Source: Leptospirales bacterium (GTDB lineage: Bacteria > Spirochaetota > Leptospiria > Leptospirales > Leptospiraceae). Taken from it: a DNA stretch of 64,000 bases. The stretch is from the NCBI GenBank assembly GCA_013297885.1, contig JAAFIR010000030.1:1-64000 (forward strand), given 5' to 3'. Shown piece after piece: positions 1-9,026 of the stretch; positions within the stretch are counted from its first letter, which is position 1, and every line of letters starts with the position of its first letter. The position numbers and the translations under genes are program-made. Under the pieces are notes generated by a model, which saw only the letters and a list, made by a program, of their open reading frames with translations, was not told where the DNA came from and ran no database searches.

Positions 1-62
1 TTCGCTAGTTAGGATTTAAACCTTGAAAGGGATTTAGGCTTCTTCTACAGATTGTTCAGATC

Positions 63-97
63 ACTTTTTTACTGATAATATAAAACAGTAAAAAAGT
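63..97. terminator. inverted repeat, possible terminator
   Basis: Two perfect 12-nt arms, ACTTTTTTACTG at 63-74 and its complement at 86-97, enclose an 11-nt loop. A short CCTTTTTAT tract follows on the + strand. It could end transcription of a gene left of the window. The stem is A/T-rich, so termination strength is doubtful. Confidence 0.4.
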
Positions 98-114
98 CAC
101 CTTTTTATCTAATG

Positions 115-264
115 GAAAAGGGATTGTAGCGGAAATACTTTTGCTGGAATTAAATTGATTTTTTAATGAAGTATTTTTGCAAAAGATTTTAGCAAAAAGC
201 CCGTTTTTTTTCCTTAATTAGTAGTTGATTTTTTTGTAAATATGGATTGGAAAAAAATTCGCCC
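115..264 (-). repeat. composite palindromic intergenic element, copy 1
   Basis: Most degenerate of the nine copies of the family described under copy 3. Read on the minus strand it has the GGGCGAATTTTT-like box (about 252-264), an AAAACGGGCTTTTTGCT-like middle box (about 197-213) and an end box resembling CCGCTACAATCCCTTTTCC (about 115-135). The inter-box segments are self-complementary only in part (AAATACTT/AAGTATTT). It fills most of the leader upstream of leuA. A further scrap of similar text (TTCGCTAG, GAAAGGGATT) lies at 1-40. I see nothing else in 1-330 apart from the inverted repeat at 63-97. Confidence 0.6.
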
Positions 265-330
265 TAACTTAAAATCATAATTTGATTTACATACGAACAA
301 AGTTTAACAATCTAAATTTTAGAGGCTTTT

Positions 331-1833
331 ATGTCAGAAGATTTTGTGAGAATTTTTGATACTACCCTAAGAGATGGAGAACAATGTCCTGGGGCTGCAA
401 TGAGTGAGGATGAAAAATTAGAAATTGCTCATCATTTAGCAAAAATGAAAGTTGATATTATTGAAGCAGGTTTTCCAGTTTCTAGTCCTGTGCAATTTAA
501 AGCTGTAGAAAGAATTGCTCGTGAAGTAGATGGTCCAGTGATCTGTGGACTTGCTCGTGCATTAAAATTGGATATTGAGTCCGCAGCAAAAGCTATTAAA
601 CCAGCCAAAAAACAAAGAATCCACACATTTCTTGCTTCCTCTCCAATTCATATGAAGCACAAACTCGGAAAAACTCCTTCTGAAGTTTTAGTAATGGCTC
701 GTGAAGCTGTGAAAATGGCAAAAGATTTTGTAGATGATGTAGAATTTTCTCCAGAAGATGGAACAAGATCAGATTGGAATTTTCTTCGTGAAATTTGTGA
801 AGCAGTAATTGAAGCTGGTGCAACTACAATTAATGTTCCAGATACTGTTGGTTATACCACACCCGAACAATATGGTGAGCTATTTCATTTTTTAATTTCA
901 AATGTTCGTGGTGCTGATAAAATTATTTTTTCTGCACATTGTCATAATGATCTTGGTTTAGCAACTGCAAATTCTTTATCTGCAATTAAAAATGGAGTTC
1001 GTCAAGTAGAGTGCACAATTAATGGAATTGGAGAGAGAGCAGGAAACACTGCGATGGAAGAAGTCGTAATGGCTCTTCGCACTAGAAAAAATTTTTACGA
1101 AATCACTACAAATATTGACACTACTTTAATTTCTAAAGGTTCCTATTTAGTGAAAAATATTACAGGAATGACAGTTCAGCCAAACAAAGCAATTGTTGGT
1201 GCAAATGCATTTGCACATGAATCTGGAATTCACCAAGACGGTGTAATTAAAAATCGTGAAACTTATGAAATCATGACTCCTGAATCAATTGGTCTTGAAT
1301 CAAATCGAATGGTGCTTGGGCGACATTCTGGTAGAGCAGGATTTAAAGATAGAATTATTCGACTTGGGTTTCAACCTAAAACTGATGAGATTGAACTTGC
1401 ATATAATAAATTTTTAGAAATTGCAGATAAGAAAAAAGAAATTTTTGATGAAGATTTAATTGCACTGTTTACTGAGCAACACCGCAAAACTGGTGTTAGT
1501 CGATACTCGTTAGAATATTTTCAAGTTACAAATGGATCAAAAACAGTTCCTACTGCAACTGTAAAAATCAAAGTGGATGATGTAATCATTGAAGAATCTT
1601 CCACGGGAGATGGACCAGTTGACGCAACTTTTAAGGCGATTGAAAAAGCTGTAAAACTTGAACCAGAGCTTTCAAAATTAATGATTTCCCCTGTTACAGA
1701 AGGAAAAGACGCTCTTGCTGAAAGTTCAGTTACTTTGAATTTCCAAGGTAAAAGAGTCGTTGGAAAAGGAAGTTCAACAGACATCATTGAAGCTTCTGCA
1801 CTTTCCTTTATTGATGCACTCAATCGTTTATGA
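331..1833 (+). CDS. leuA: 2-isopropylmalate synthase
   Basis: Catalyses the first committed step of leucine biosynthesis, condensing acetyl-CoA with 2-oxoisovalerate in the cytoplasm. The N-terminal TIM barrel opens with DTTLRDGEQ (residues 10-18; R14 and D15 are the expected catalytic/metal residues) and carries the metal-binding HCHND at 203-207. The family signature NGIGERAGNTAMEE follows. The C-terminal portion (about 390-500) looks like the regulatory LeuA dimer domain, so feedback inhibition by leucine is likely. At 500 aa it has the usual length of short-form LeuA. The start is set by GAGG at 322-325, 5 nt before the ATG. It overlaps hisC by 4 nt (ATGA). leuCD lie 25 kb away and leuB is not in the window. 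A citramalate synthase (CimA) is the main alternative, but the motifs favour LeuA. Confidence 0.92.
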   Translation: MSEDFVRIFDTTLRDGEQCPGAAMSEDEKLEIAHHLAKMKVDIIEAGFPVSSPVQFKAVERIAREVDGPVICGLARALKLDIESAAKAIKPAKKQRIHTFLASSPIHMKHKLGKTPSEVLVMAREAVKMAKDFVDDVEFSPEDGTRSDWNFLREICEAVIEAGATTINVPDTVGYTTPEQYGELFHFLISNVRGADKIIFSAHCHNDLGLATANSLSAIKNGVRQVECTINGIGERAGNTAMEEVVMALRTRKNFYEITTNIDTTLISKGSYLVKNITGMTVQPNKAIVGANAFAHESGIHQDGVIKNRETYEIMTPESIGLESNRMVLGRHSGRAGFKDRIIRLGFQPKTDEIELAYNKFLEIADKKKEIFDEDLIALFTEQHRKTGVSRYSLEYFQVTNGSKTVPTATVKIKVDDVIIEESSTGDGPVDATFKAIEKAVKLEPELSKLMISPVTEGKDALAESSVTLNFQGKRVVGKGSSTDIIEASALSFIDALNRL

Positions 1834-2894
1834 AAAAATTATTTTGTGAATCTCTTTACAATTTAGAAGCTTACTCACCAGGGGATCAACCGCTTGGAAA
1901 AATAATTAAATTAAACACAAATGAGAATCCATTTTTACCAAGTCCAAAAATTTCCAAATTTTTAAAAAATTTTAATGAATTTGATAGACTAAGAAAATAC
2001 CCAAGCCCAAGCTCTGAAAAATTAAGAGAAGAAATTGCAAAACTTCATAAAATTTCTGCTGATGAAGTATTAGTGACGAATGGATCAGATGAAGCTTTAT
2101 CCATTTTGTTCAGAGCCTGTCTTTCTGAAAATTCCACTTTTTTAATGCCAAATCCAACTTATTCACTTTATCCGATTTTAAAAGATTTAGTAATGAATGG
2201 AACTAAAATCAAAGAAATTCCTGTACTCGAAAATTTTAGTTTAGATTTTGAAACTTTAAAAAAAGAAAAAGCAAATCTTTTAGCATTTGCAAATCCAAAC
2301 GCTCCAACTGGAATTTTGGCAGAAAAAAAAGAATTAATTGATTTAGTAAAAAGTCTAGATTGTGCAGTGTTATGCGATGAAGCTTATATTGATTTTGCAA
2401 AACCAAATTCTACTATGATTAACGAAATTAAAAATTTACCCAATTTATTTGTTTCAAGAACGTTTTCCAAGTCTTATTCTCTTGCTGGACTTAGGGTTGG
2501 GTACATTATTAGTAATAAAGAAAATATTTTTGAATTAAATAAAATTAGAGATTCTTATAATCTAGGATTTTTAGAACAAGAAATTGCTAAAATTGCAATT
2601 AAAGACCAAACTTATCTAAAAAAGAATGTTAAAAAAATTATTTCTTTAAGAGAAAATCTCAAAAAAGATTTAGAAAAATTAGAATTTTTTGTGATAAATT
2701 CAAACACAAATTTTTTATTTGCAAAAGTTCCAAATTTAAAAGCAAAAGAATTGTATGATTTTTTATGTAGTAAAAAAGTTTTTGTGAGATATTTTAATTA
2801 TCCAAATCTAAAAGATTATATTCGTATTACAATTGGTATTGAATCAGAGCATAAAATTTTATTAAAATGGATAAAAGAATTTTTAAATAAATGA
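1830..2894 (+). CDS. hisC: histidinol-phosphate aminotransferase-like enzyme
   Basis: PLP-dependent fold-type I aminotransferase, best matching HisC, which converts imidazole-acetol phosphate and glutamate to histidinol phosphate. Visible motifs are the N-terminal NTNENPF (29-35), RKYPSP (55-60), the phosphate-binding NGSDEA (84-89), NPNAPTG (155-161), CDEAY with the pyridine-binding D183, and SRTFSKSYSLAG with the PLP lysine K214. At 354 aa it has the family length. It is translationally coupled to leuA and to the next gene by 4-nt ATGA overlaps. No other histidine gene is nearby. Related aminotransferases acting on aromatic or branched substrates share these motifs, so the substrate is inferred. 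Confidence 0.85.
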   Translation: MKKLFCESLYNLEAYSPGDQPLGKIIKLNTNENPFLPSPKISKFLKNFNEFDRLRKYPSPSSEKLREEIAKLHKISADEVLVTNGSDEALSILFRACLSENSTFLMPNPTYSLYPILKDLVMNGTKIKEIPVLENFSLDFETLKKEKANLLAFANPNAPTGILAEKKELIDLVKSLDCAVLCDEAYIDFAKPNSTMINEIKNLPNLFVSRTFSKSYSLAGLRVGYIISNKENIFELNKIRDSYNLGFLEQEIAKIAIKDQTYLKKNVKKIISLRENLKKDLEKLEFFVINSNTNFLFAKVPNLKAKELYDFLCSKKVFVRYFNYPNLKDYIRITIGIESEHKILLKWIKEFLNK

Positions 2895-3559
2895 TAGAGC
2901 AGTTTTACGCTGAATATTTAACAGATGATGAGTTGGATTTTTATTTGAGCCTTGGTTTTCGTCATTTTGGAATTCATTTTTATCGTTATGATGTGGGAAC
3001 TTTTAGAGAAAAAAAAGTCCATGTTTTACCATTAAGAATCAATTTAAAATATTTCAAAAAATCCAAAAGTCAAAAAAAAATTTGGAACAAAAATCAACAC
3101 TTTCAAACTAGAATTGAAAAAACAAATATCACTGAAGAAATAAATATTTTATTTGATAAACATAAAAATCGTTTTAAAGAATATATTCCTGATACAATTT
3201 ATACTTTTATTAATGAAGAGAATCCTTCTGAAATTCCTTGTAATATGAATCAAGTTGTTGTGCTGGATAATGAAAAAATTATTGCAGTTAGTTTTTTGGA
3301 TGTAGGAAAAAATTCTACTTCAAGTATTTACGGAATGTTTGATCCAGACTATGAAGAATATTCTCTTGGGATTTTTACCATGCTTTTAGAAATAGAATTT
3401 TCGAACCTAAACAATAAATCATTTTATTATCCTGGTTATGCTTATGTTGAACAATCTTTTTATGATTATAAAAAACAATTTTTTGGACTGGAAAGTTTAA
3501 ATTATTATTCTGGAATTTGGTCTAGTTACGAAAGAAATTTTTCAAAGAGTGAAGAATGA
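2891..3559 (+). CDS. aminoacyl-tRNA--protein transferase (ATE/Bpt) family protein
   Basis: Resembles the arginyl/leucyl-tRNA-protein transferases that add an amino acid from aminoacyl-tRNA to protein N-termini in the N-degron pathway. Supporting text includes LGFRHFG, PLRINLKYFKKSKSQKK (the basic motif after the usual Cys cluster), SSIYGMFDPDYEEYSLG and YPGYAYVEQSFYDYKKQF, which follow the order of the ATE C-terminal GNAT-like domain. Length (222 aa) is near that of bacterial Bpt (about 240). The Cys motif normally found in the N-terminal ATE domain is absent: the equivalent stretch reads YRYDVGTFREKKVHVLPLR. Substrate specificity is therefore uncertain. It overlaps hisC and the next gene by 4 nt each. 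Confidence 0.72.
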   Translation: MIEQFYAEYLTDDELDFYLSLGFRHFGIHFYRYDVGTFREKKVHVLPLRINLKYFKKSKSQKKIWNKNQHFQTRIEKTNITEEINILFDKHKNRFKEYIPDTIYTFINEENPSEIPCNMNQVVVLDNEKIIAVSFLDVGKNSTSSIYGMFDPDYEEYSLGIFTMLLEIEFSNLNNKSFYYPGYAYVEQSFYDYKKQFFGLESLNYYSGIWSSYERNFSKSEE

Positions 3560-4221
3560 ATTTTATTGAAAAGCTTAAAGATGATGTAAAAAATCATTCT
3601 GTTTTAAAATCAGATTGGTTAATTAAACGAAAAAATTCAATGAGTAAAGAAGATTTAGTTTTATGGCTCACTCAGGAATATTTTGTATCTGTTGAATTTG
3701 TTAATTGGTTTTTAAACACAGCTTCCCTCACAACAGATATTTCAGCAAAAATTATTTTAGTGGAAAATATTTGGGAAGAGCTAGGGGAGGGAAAAAAAGA
3801 AGATGCTCATGTTTCTATTTTGATTCAATTTTTAGAAAAAATTGGAATAGAAATTAATACTATAAAAATTCTACCAGAAACAAAAATCTATTTAGACAAA
3901 ATGAAACAAATCACTTCAGAAAATTTTTACAAAGCACTTGGTTCTCTTGGTCCTGCAAATGAATATTTGTTAAAATTAGAATATTCCATTATGTATGATT
4001 CTTACAAAATTTTAAAACAAAAAGAAAATTTACCAGAATCAAAATTTTTTCAGATCAATTTAACGGCAGATGAATCTCATTCAGAAAAAATTTTTAATTT
4101 AATTGATAAACTTTCAAATTCTGAAGAGAAAAAAAAATTGGTGATCGATGGAAATTTAGAAGCATTAAATGCAAGAGAAATTTTTTATGAAGGTTTGTTA
4201 AAGTTTGAAGAAAAAATTTAA
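3556..4221 (+). CDS. haem-oxygenase-fold, iron-containing redox enzyme-like protein
   Basis: All-helical 221-aa protein with the look of the TenA/PqqC/haem-oxygenase-like superfamily, in particular the 'iron-containing redox enzyme' group. Candidate metal ligands are in VENIWEELGEG (E70, E74), H85 (EDAHVSIL), E136 (GPANEYLL) and the C-terminal ADESHSEK (D172, H175). This is an E...E...H / E / DxxH arrangement like that of diiron haem-oxygenase-like oxidases. The family includes oxidative decarboxylases, N-oxygenases and C-C lyases acting on amino-acid-like substrates; the reaction here cannot be deduced. It is the last gene of the overlapping leuA-hisC-ATE-like operon, which suggests a shared pathway, but no dedicated natural-product genes are visible. 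It is distinct from the true tenA at 10.7 kb. Confidence 0.65.
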   Translation: MNFIEKLKDDVKNHSVLKSDWLIKRKNSMSKEDLVLWLTQEYFVSVEFVNWFLNTASLTTDISAKIILVENIWEELGEGKKEDAHVSILIQFLEKIGIEINTIKILPETKIYLDKMKQITSENFYKALGSLGPANEYLLKLEYSIMYDSYKILKQKENLPESKFFQINLTADESHSEKIFNLIDKLSNSEEKKKLVIDGNLEALNAREIFYEGLLKFEEKI

Positions 4222-4268
4222 TATTCTATATTCATTTTACTCACAACGATAATTTTATTATTAATTCT

Positions 4269-5426
4269 ATGAATCAGAGTTTTCTTTTTTTACTTTTATC
4301 ACAAGCGATAATTCAAACAGGTAACATATTATTCGCTGCGACAGCAACTCTAATTGCTCTAGAATTGTCAGAAGATCAGTCTTATAGTACAATACCTATT
4401 TTTTTAAATGTATTATTTACTTTAGTTATGACTATTCCTGCCTCATTACTTTTTGAAAGATACGGAAGAAAAAAAATATTTCTGTTCGGATTCACACTAG
4501 CTTTAATTTCATTGATTTTTTTTACCACAGGAATTTATCTAAGGAATTATTTTATATATAGTATTGGAGCATCAATATTTGGAGTTTGTTCTGCAATTGC
4601 AAATTACATTCGATACTCGGCTGTCGAAATTTCTAAACCTGAATTTAAATCTAAAGCTACTTCTTTAATTCTATCAGGGGGAGTTCTTGCAGCTTTTGTA
4701 GGTCCAAACTTGTCGATTTGGGGGCTTTATTTTTATACTCAACATGAATTTCTTGGCGGCTATATCCTGATGTTTATATTATTTTTATTCGCAATGATAC
4801 TTCTTTTGAAAGTTCAATTTTTAGAAAATTCGTCTTTTGATTTAAAAAAGAAATTAGCCTTTAAAGAGTTACTTCAAAACATAGTCTTACAAAAAATTAT
4901 CGCTCTCAGCATGATCTCTTATTGGGTTATGATTTTTATTATGTCTGCAACACCCTTAGGAATGAATCATTTGGAATACTCTCGTGAGTCGATAGCAAGT
5001 GTCTTGCAATACCATGTTCTAGGGATGTTTGTTCCTTCCTTTTTTACTGGAAGCCTTATCAAAAAATTTGGCGTACGTTCTATTATGTTCCTAGGCTGCA
5101 TTCTTTGCTTAGCTTGTGTCGGAATTAATTTCATGCATCATACACATCATCATTTTATACCTTCGCTTATCTTACTTGGAATTGGTTGGAATTTTTTATT
5201 TGTAGGCTCGACATTTTTTCTCACAACAAAAATTCATGCAGAGAACCAATCGAAGTCACAAGCCTTAAATGATTTTATGGTATTTGGTTTTGTGGCAATT
5301 TCTCTCGCATTTACAGGAAAAATCCACAAGATTCTAGGATACCAAAATTTAAATCTAGTTACAATTCCTTTTATATTAATCGCTTTTTATCTAATTTTTC
5401 AATTGAGCAAAAAGGAAAATGTTTAG
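4269..5426 (+). CDS. MFS transporter
   Basis: A 385-aa integral membrane protein with about 11-12 hydrophobic segments. The cytoplasmic loop between helices 2 and 3 carries FERYGRKK (residues 63-70), the MFS loop motif, and SLIKKFGVRS in the second half repeats it. The substrate is unknown. It starts 47 nt after the previous gene, with no clear Shine-Dalgarno sequence before the ATG at 4269. Its DNA uses more GC-ending codons (CTC, GGC, ATC) than its neighbours and it is followed by a long gene-free stretch. This could reflect relatively recent acquisition. Confidence 0.8.
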   Translation: MNQSFLFLLLSQAIIQTGNILFAATATLIALELSEDQSYSTIPIFLNVLFTLVMTIPASLLFERYGRKKIFLFGFTLALISLIFFTTGIYLRNYFIYSIGASIFGVCSAIANYIRYSAVEISKPEFKSKATSLILSGGVLAAFVGPNLSIWGLYFYTQHEFLGGYILMFILFLFAMILLLKVQFLENSSFDLKKKLAFKELLQNIVLQKIIALSMISYWVMIFIMSATPLGMNHLEYSRESIASVLQYHVLGMFVPSFFTGSLIKKFGVRSIMFLGCILCLACVGINFMHHTHHHFIPSLILLGIGWNFLFVGSTFFLTTKIHAENQSKSQALNDFMVFGFVAISLAFTGKIHKILGYQNLNLVTIPFILIAFYLIFQLSKKENV

Positions 5427-5868
5427 ATAAAATCCTATCTTTATTTAAATAAATTAGAACATACTAGATTCCAAGAATAGTAAAAAAACTTTACTTTATA
5501 ATAATTTACTCTAAACTCCAAAAAATAAAATTCAAAATATATAGATAAATCTGAATCATGTTAATCTAATCTGGATAGCCTTGTTTTTTTTTATTTAGTA
5601 AAATCAAATAAAATTAGATCTAATTTCTATTTATTTTAAGGGATCAGATTTCAGATGTAATACAAAACTTTACAAATTCAAAACAGCAATAATGAAGAAT
5701 GTCAATTTGATAGAAAGTTACAGTTTCAACAAAGAATTGAAGTTGGAATGATATTTTATTATCTTAAAGTATACTATCATTTTATGATAGTATCGCAAGA
5801 CAAAAGTATTATCAATCAAATTAGCTTAAGCTTAAGGAAAATTCAAGTAAGGACTCGCCAAAGAATTT
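5427..5868. other. gene-free stretch between convergent genes
   Basis: About 440 bp of A/T-rich sequence between the MFS gene and the outer-membrane-like gene. I see no ORF with coding character. It contains a strong palindrome at 5771-5793 (listed separately). Near 5847 the text AAGTAAGGACTC also occurs at 27618-27629 in one arm of a composite repeat, so this may be an eroded copy of that family. A weak 5-bp hairpin just after the MFS stop is followed by TTATTT. Confidence 0.5.
5771..5793. promoter_or_regulatory. perfect 10-bp palindrome, role unknown
   Basis: The arms ATACTATCAT (5771-5780) and ATGATAGTAT (5784-5793) are perfectly complementary with a TTT loop. No U-run follows on either strand, so it is not a classical terminator. 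It could be an operator or a bidirectional RNA hairpin between the two convergent genes. Confidence 0.4.
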
Positions 5869-6765
5869 TTACAAACTAAATTGCAAGCTCATACCAAAAT
5901 TTAAAATCAAATTTCCAATTCTCATATCTAATCTTCGTGAAGATTGGTCTTCTTCTAATCGTTCGATAAGAAGTAATTGATAAATCTGATCTAAGTTTCC
6001 AGGAGAGTCCTGTGATATGGGGGCTTGGTTTGCTTGGTTATTTGAGAGACCGGTTATTGTTCCATTTGGATTTATGTAAATAGAGCTTTGGGAATTATTT
6101 AAGGAACCGTTAAAATATGGCACAGTATAATAATTGTAAAATAAACCAGTTTGAAATACAAAATTGTTAAAAATTTTTTTGTTAAAACTAAAATCCATTC
6201 GATAGCCCAAACCATTTCCTACAAGAAAACCTTTTTGTTCTGAGTAACCTAGAACTCTATTATAGTTGTAACCAGATGTAATCCACGAAACAGTATTTAT
6301 TCCCATACCAACACCAGCCTCTAAAAAAAAATTATTAAATGGAAAAATGAAATGATATGTTATAAATATAAAATCTGCTTTAATTCTAAAATTAAGTTCT
6401 GTTTGAGAATTTAAACTATTTTCATAAAGTTTTAATCTTTCAAAATTTGATCCACCAAATACAAAACCCATTTTGGAATTATTAAAAACTTTAACTCTTC
6501 CGAAAAATTCTTGGTGAGTTGAATTTTTAAAACTACTCAATGTCGTATAATTATAAATTGTAGAATAATCATTTCTAAAATTTTTTAGTTCGGTTTCAAA
6601 TCTATCATCTGGTTTATATCCATAACCTAATCTAAAACCAATATCAAAATTTTTTTTTCTAATTAGATCTTCTGCAATTGTGGGTTCATCTTCTTCTATT
6701 GTTACTTCTTTTTTATTCTGAGTAAGAATAGGTAATAAAAAAAAAAGAAAAAATACTATCTTCAT
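5869..6765 (-). CDS. predicted outer-membrane beta-barrel protein
   Basis: A 298-aa protein with an N-terminal signal peptide (MKIVFFLFFLLPILTQ, cleavage near residue 16-18). An acidic linker follows, then a series of short alternating hydrophobic/aromatic strands rich in Phe, Tyr, Asn and Gly. It ends with aromatic-plus-leucine residues (SLQFSL), as expected for an outer-membrane beta-barrel. A less regular, Gln/Ser/Asn-rich loop lies near residues 215-265. No family is recognised. It ends the run of minus-strand genes; the histidine-kinase gene upstream stops 39 nt before its start. Confidence 0.6.
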   Translation of the reverse strand: MKIVFFLFFLLPILTQNKKEVTIEEDEPTIAEDLIRKKNFDIGFRLGYGYKPDDRFETELKNFRNDYSTIYNYTTLSSFKNSTHQEFFGRVKVFNNSKMGFVFGGSNFERLKLYENSLNSQTELNFRIKADFIFITYHFIFPFNNFFLEAGVGMGINTVSWITSGYNYNRVLGYSEQKGFLVGNGLGYRMDFSFNKKIFNNFVFQTGLFYNYYTVPYFNGSLNNSQSSIYINPNGTITGLSNNQANQAPISQDSPGNLDQIYQLLLIERLEEDQSSRRLDMRIGNLILNFGMSLQFSL

Positions 6766-6804
6766 TTTTCTAGAATAGTATAGATAACTTTTTTGAAAAC
6801 TGTT

Positions 6805-7896
6805 TTAAAAAGTAATAGTAAAAGTTGTTCCTACTTTAAATTTCGTTTCAAAGCTAATCTGACCAGAGTGTTTTTCAATAATTTCTTTTACAATATAAAG
6901 TCCAAGTCCAGTAGATTTTTCGCCAAATGTACCTAGTCTTTTTGCTTTAGAAAATTTTTGGAATAGATATTGTTTTTGTTCGTCAGCAATTCCAATTCCA
7001 GAATCTATAACTTGTATCTTAGGCTTTTCATTTTCTAATTCAAATTTTAATTCTACCATTTTTTCTTTAGGAGAAAATTTAATAGCATTTGAGATTAAAT
7101 TAGATATTGCAAATCTAAATTTTTCTTTTTCTATCTTAAATTTGAATTCTTTAACTGAAGAATTAAAAAATAGCATTATATTTTTTTTAAAAGCGATTGG
7201 AGTATACTCCTCTAAAATTTCATTTAAAAATGATTTAAGCTCAACATCTGTTTTTTCTAGATTTGTAAAAGATTCTAATTCACTAATTTCTAATAAGTTT
7301 CCACCAACCCTCAAAACATGATCCAAAGATTTATGAATCATTTCAAAATAATTTTTATCAATTGGGTCTTGAGTTTTTTCATTTAATACATTGATTAAAT
7401 TTTTTATGGATAAAATTGGAGAAGTGATCTCATGGGAAATCATTTGCAAATAAGTATTTTGTTCTTTGAGTATTTTTTTTAAATAAGTAATTTTTTCTAA
7501 ATAATTTGCTTCTTTTTTGATTGATACTTGAAAAGGTTTAAAGATATTTTTTTTTTCTTTAAGAGAGATTAAAAAATAATCCAATTCATTAAATTTCATT
7601 AATGAAGCTTTTAATTCTAGATTTAAGATTTTATTTTCACTATTATAAACTTCTATTTCTTTAATCAAAAATTCATTTTTAATAAGTTGCTCACGAATAA
7701 AATTAACTTTTTCGGTATCAGAAGATTTAAAGTGGCTAAAAAAAGAAGCATTAGCTAAATCACTATCATTGTATTTTAAGAGATCAGAATACTTTTGATT
7801 AATTTCTAAATAACCGAATGTATTGTTTAAAATTGCAGTAGCAATTTCATTATTATTGAGAATATTAAAGTTATTAAATAAATTTTTTTCTTTCAA
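6805..7896 (-). CDS. soluble PAS histidine kinase, paralogue 1 of 3
   Basis: A cytoplasmic sensor histidine kinase of 363 aa without membrane segments. Residues about 10-110 form a PAS-like sensor region. A linker with coiled-coil character (about 125-150) is followed by the HisKA domain with H155 (SHEITSPI), the N-box SNLISNAIKFS, the G1 box DSGIGI, the F-box LFQKF and the G2 box TGLGLYIVKE, i.e. a complete HATPase_c domain. The start appears to be TTG at 7896, with AAGG about 9 nt upstream. It lies 11 nt downstream of paralogue 2. No response regulator is adjacent, so it probably phosphorylates a regulator encoded elsewhere. Confidence 0.88.
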   Translation of the reverse strand: MKEKNLFNNFNILNNNEIATAILNNTFGYLEINQKYSDLLKYNDSDLANASFFSHFKSSDTEKVNFIREQLIKNEFLIKEIEVYNSENKILNLELKASLMKFNELDYFLISLKEKKNIFKPFQVSIKKEANYLEKITYLKKILKEQNTYLQMISHEITSPILSIKNLINVLNEKTQDPIDKNYFEMIHKSLDHVLRVGGNLLEISELESFTNLEKTDVELKSFLNEILEEYTPIAFKKNIMLFFNSSVKEFKFKIEKEKFRFAISNLISNAIKFSPKEKMVELKFELENEKPKIQVIDSGIGIADEQKQYLFQKFSKAKRLGTFGEKSTGLGLYIVKEIIEKHSGQISFETKFKVGTTFTITF

Positions 7897-7907
7897 TTTT
7901 AAATACC

Positions 7908-9026
7908 TTAAAACCTCACTATAAATTTACTACCCTTAGGGAAATTTTTTTCATAACTAATAGAAGCGCCACTTTTTTCTAAAATTTCTTTTGTTATGTA
8001 AAGCCCAAGTCCTGTTGATTTTTCACCTTGAGTTCCTTCTTTTTTAGCTTTTGTAAATTTCTGAAAAAGGTAAACTTCATCTTCTTTAGAAATACCTATC
8101 CCTTCATCAATAATTTTCAGAATAAGATTAGAATTTTTTATCTCACAAACTAACTCTACTTTAGTATGCTCGTCAGAAAATTTGATAGCATTATTAAGTA
8201 AATTTGAAATTGCATATTGAAATTTATCTTTCATAACATCTAAGAAGAATTCAGTTATACTTGAAGTAAATACTAGAGAAATGTCTTTTTTATAAGCAAA
8301 AGTAGTATTTTGCTCAATTATTTCTTTTAAAAAAGATATAATTTCAACAGATTCTTTTTTTAATTCATTTTCTGAATCAAGTTTTGCAATTTCTAAAAGG
8401 TTATTTCCTGAATTTAAAACTTGATCTAAAGATTTATGAATCATTTCATAATATTTTTTTTCTGATTCATCAGTAGTTTTGTCGAGTAACACTTCAATTA
8501 AACTTGTTATTGCACCAATTGGAGAAGAAATTTCATGAGCAACTATTGAAATATAGTTTTTTTGTTCATTAAGAAAATTCTCCATTAGATTTAACTGAAT
8601 TTTTAATTTTTTTTGTTCATCTTCATTCTTATTTTTATAAAAATTATTTTTGGGAAATATTTTGGGATTAATTTCGCGAAAATTAATCATTAAAAATGAA
8701 TCAGTTTGTAATGAAAAGAATTTAAACTTAAATTCAATTTTTTTTATTTTTCCATTTTTTAAACTTAATTCAATTTGATCATAAATAAATTTATCTTTTG
8801 ATTTGTAGCTTTCAAATTGATTTTTAATCTTTTTTAAAGCTTCAAAATCTAAATGTTTAAAATGTATAAAAAAATTTTCTTCTAATAATTCTTTTTCCGT
8901 AAATTTAAAAAATTCTAAATACTTTTTATTTATATCTAAAAATTTAAAATCTTCATTTAAAAAAGCTTGTGGTTGCTCATTATCAGATAAAATTTTAAAA
9001 TAATCAATTAAATTTCGTTTATTCAT
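7908..9026 (-). CDS. soluble PAS histidine kinase, paralogue 2 of 3
   Basis: A 372-aa homologue of its two neighbours with the same layout: N-terminal PAS-like region (about 10-115), helical linker, HisKA with H164 (AHEISSPI), N-box SNLLNNAIKFS, G1 DEGIGI, LFQKF and G2 TGLGLYITKE. No transmembrane segment is present, so the signal is probably cytoplasmic or reaches it through the PAS domain. The ATG at 9026 overlaps the stop of paralogue 3 by 4 nt, which implies translational coupling. The kinase core is well conserved between the three copies while the PAS regions have diverged. That pattern suggests different inputs feeding similar outputs. Confidence 0.88.
   Translation of the reverse strand: MNKRNLIDYFKILSDNEQPQAFLNEDFKFLDINKKYLEFFKFTEKELLEENFFIHFKHLDFEALKKIKNQFESYKSKDKFIYDQIELSLKNGKIKKIEFKFKFFSLQTDSFLMINFREINPKIFPKNNFYKNKNEDEQKKLKIQLNLMENFLNEQKNYISIVAHEISSPIGAITSLIEVLLDKTTDESEKKYYEMIHKSLDQVLNSGNNLLEIAKLDSENELKKESVEIISFLKEIIEQNTTFAYKKDISLVFTSSITEFFLDVMKDKFQYAISNLLNNAIKFSDEHTKVELVCEIKNSNLILKIIDEGIGISKEDEVYLFQKFTKAKKEGTQGEKSTGLGLYITKEILEKSGASISYEKNFPKGSKFIVRF

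Noticed and set aside
1-330. Leucine T-box or attenuator upstream of leuA
   Set aside because: No T-box sequence, no leader peptide with Leu codon run; the stretch is filled by a hairpin and a composite element.
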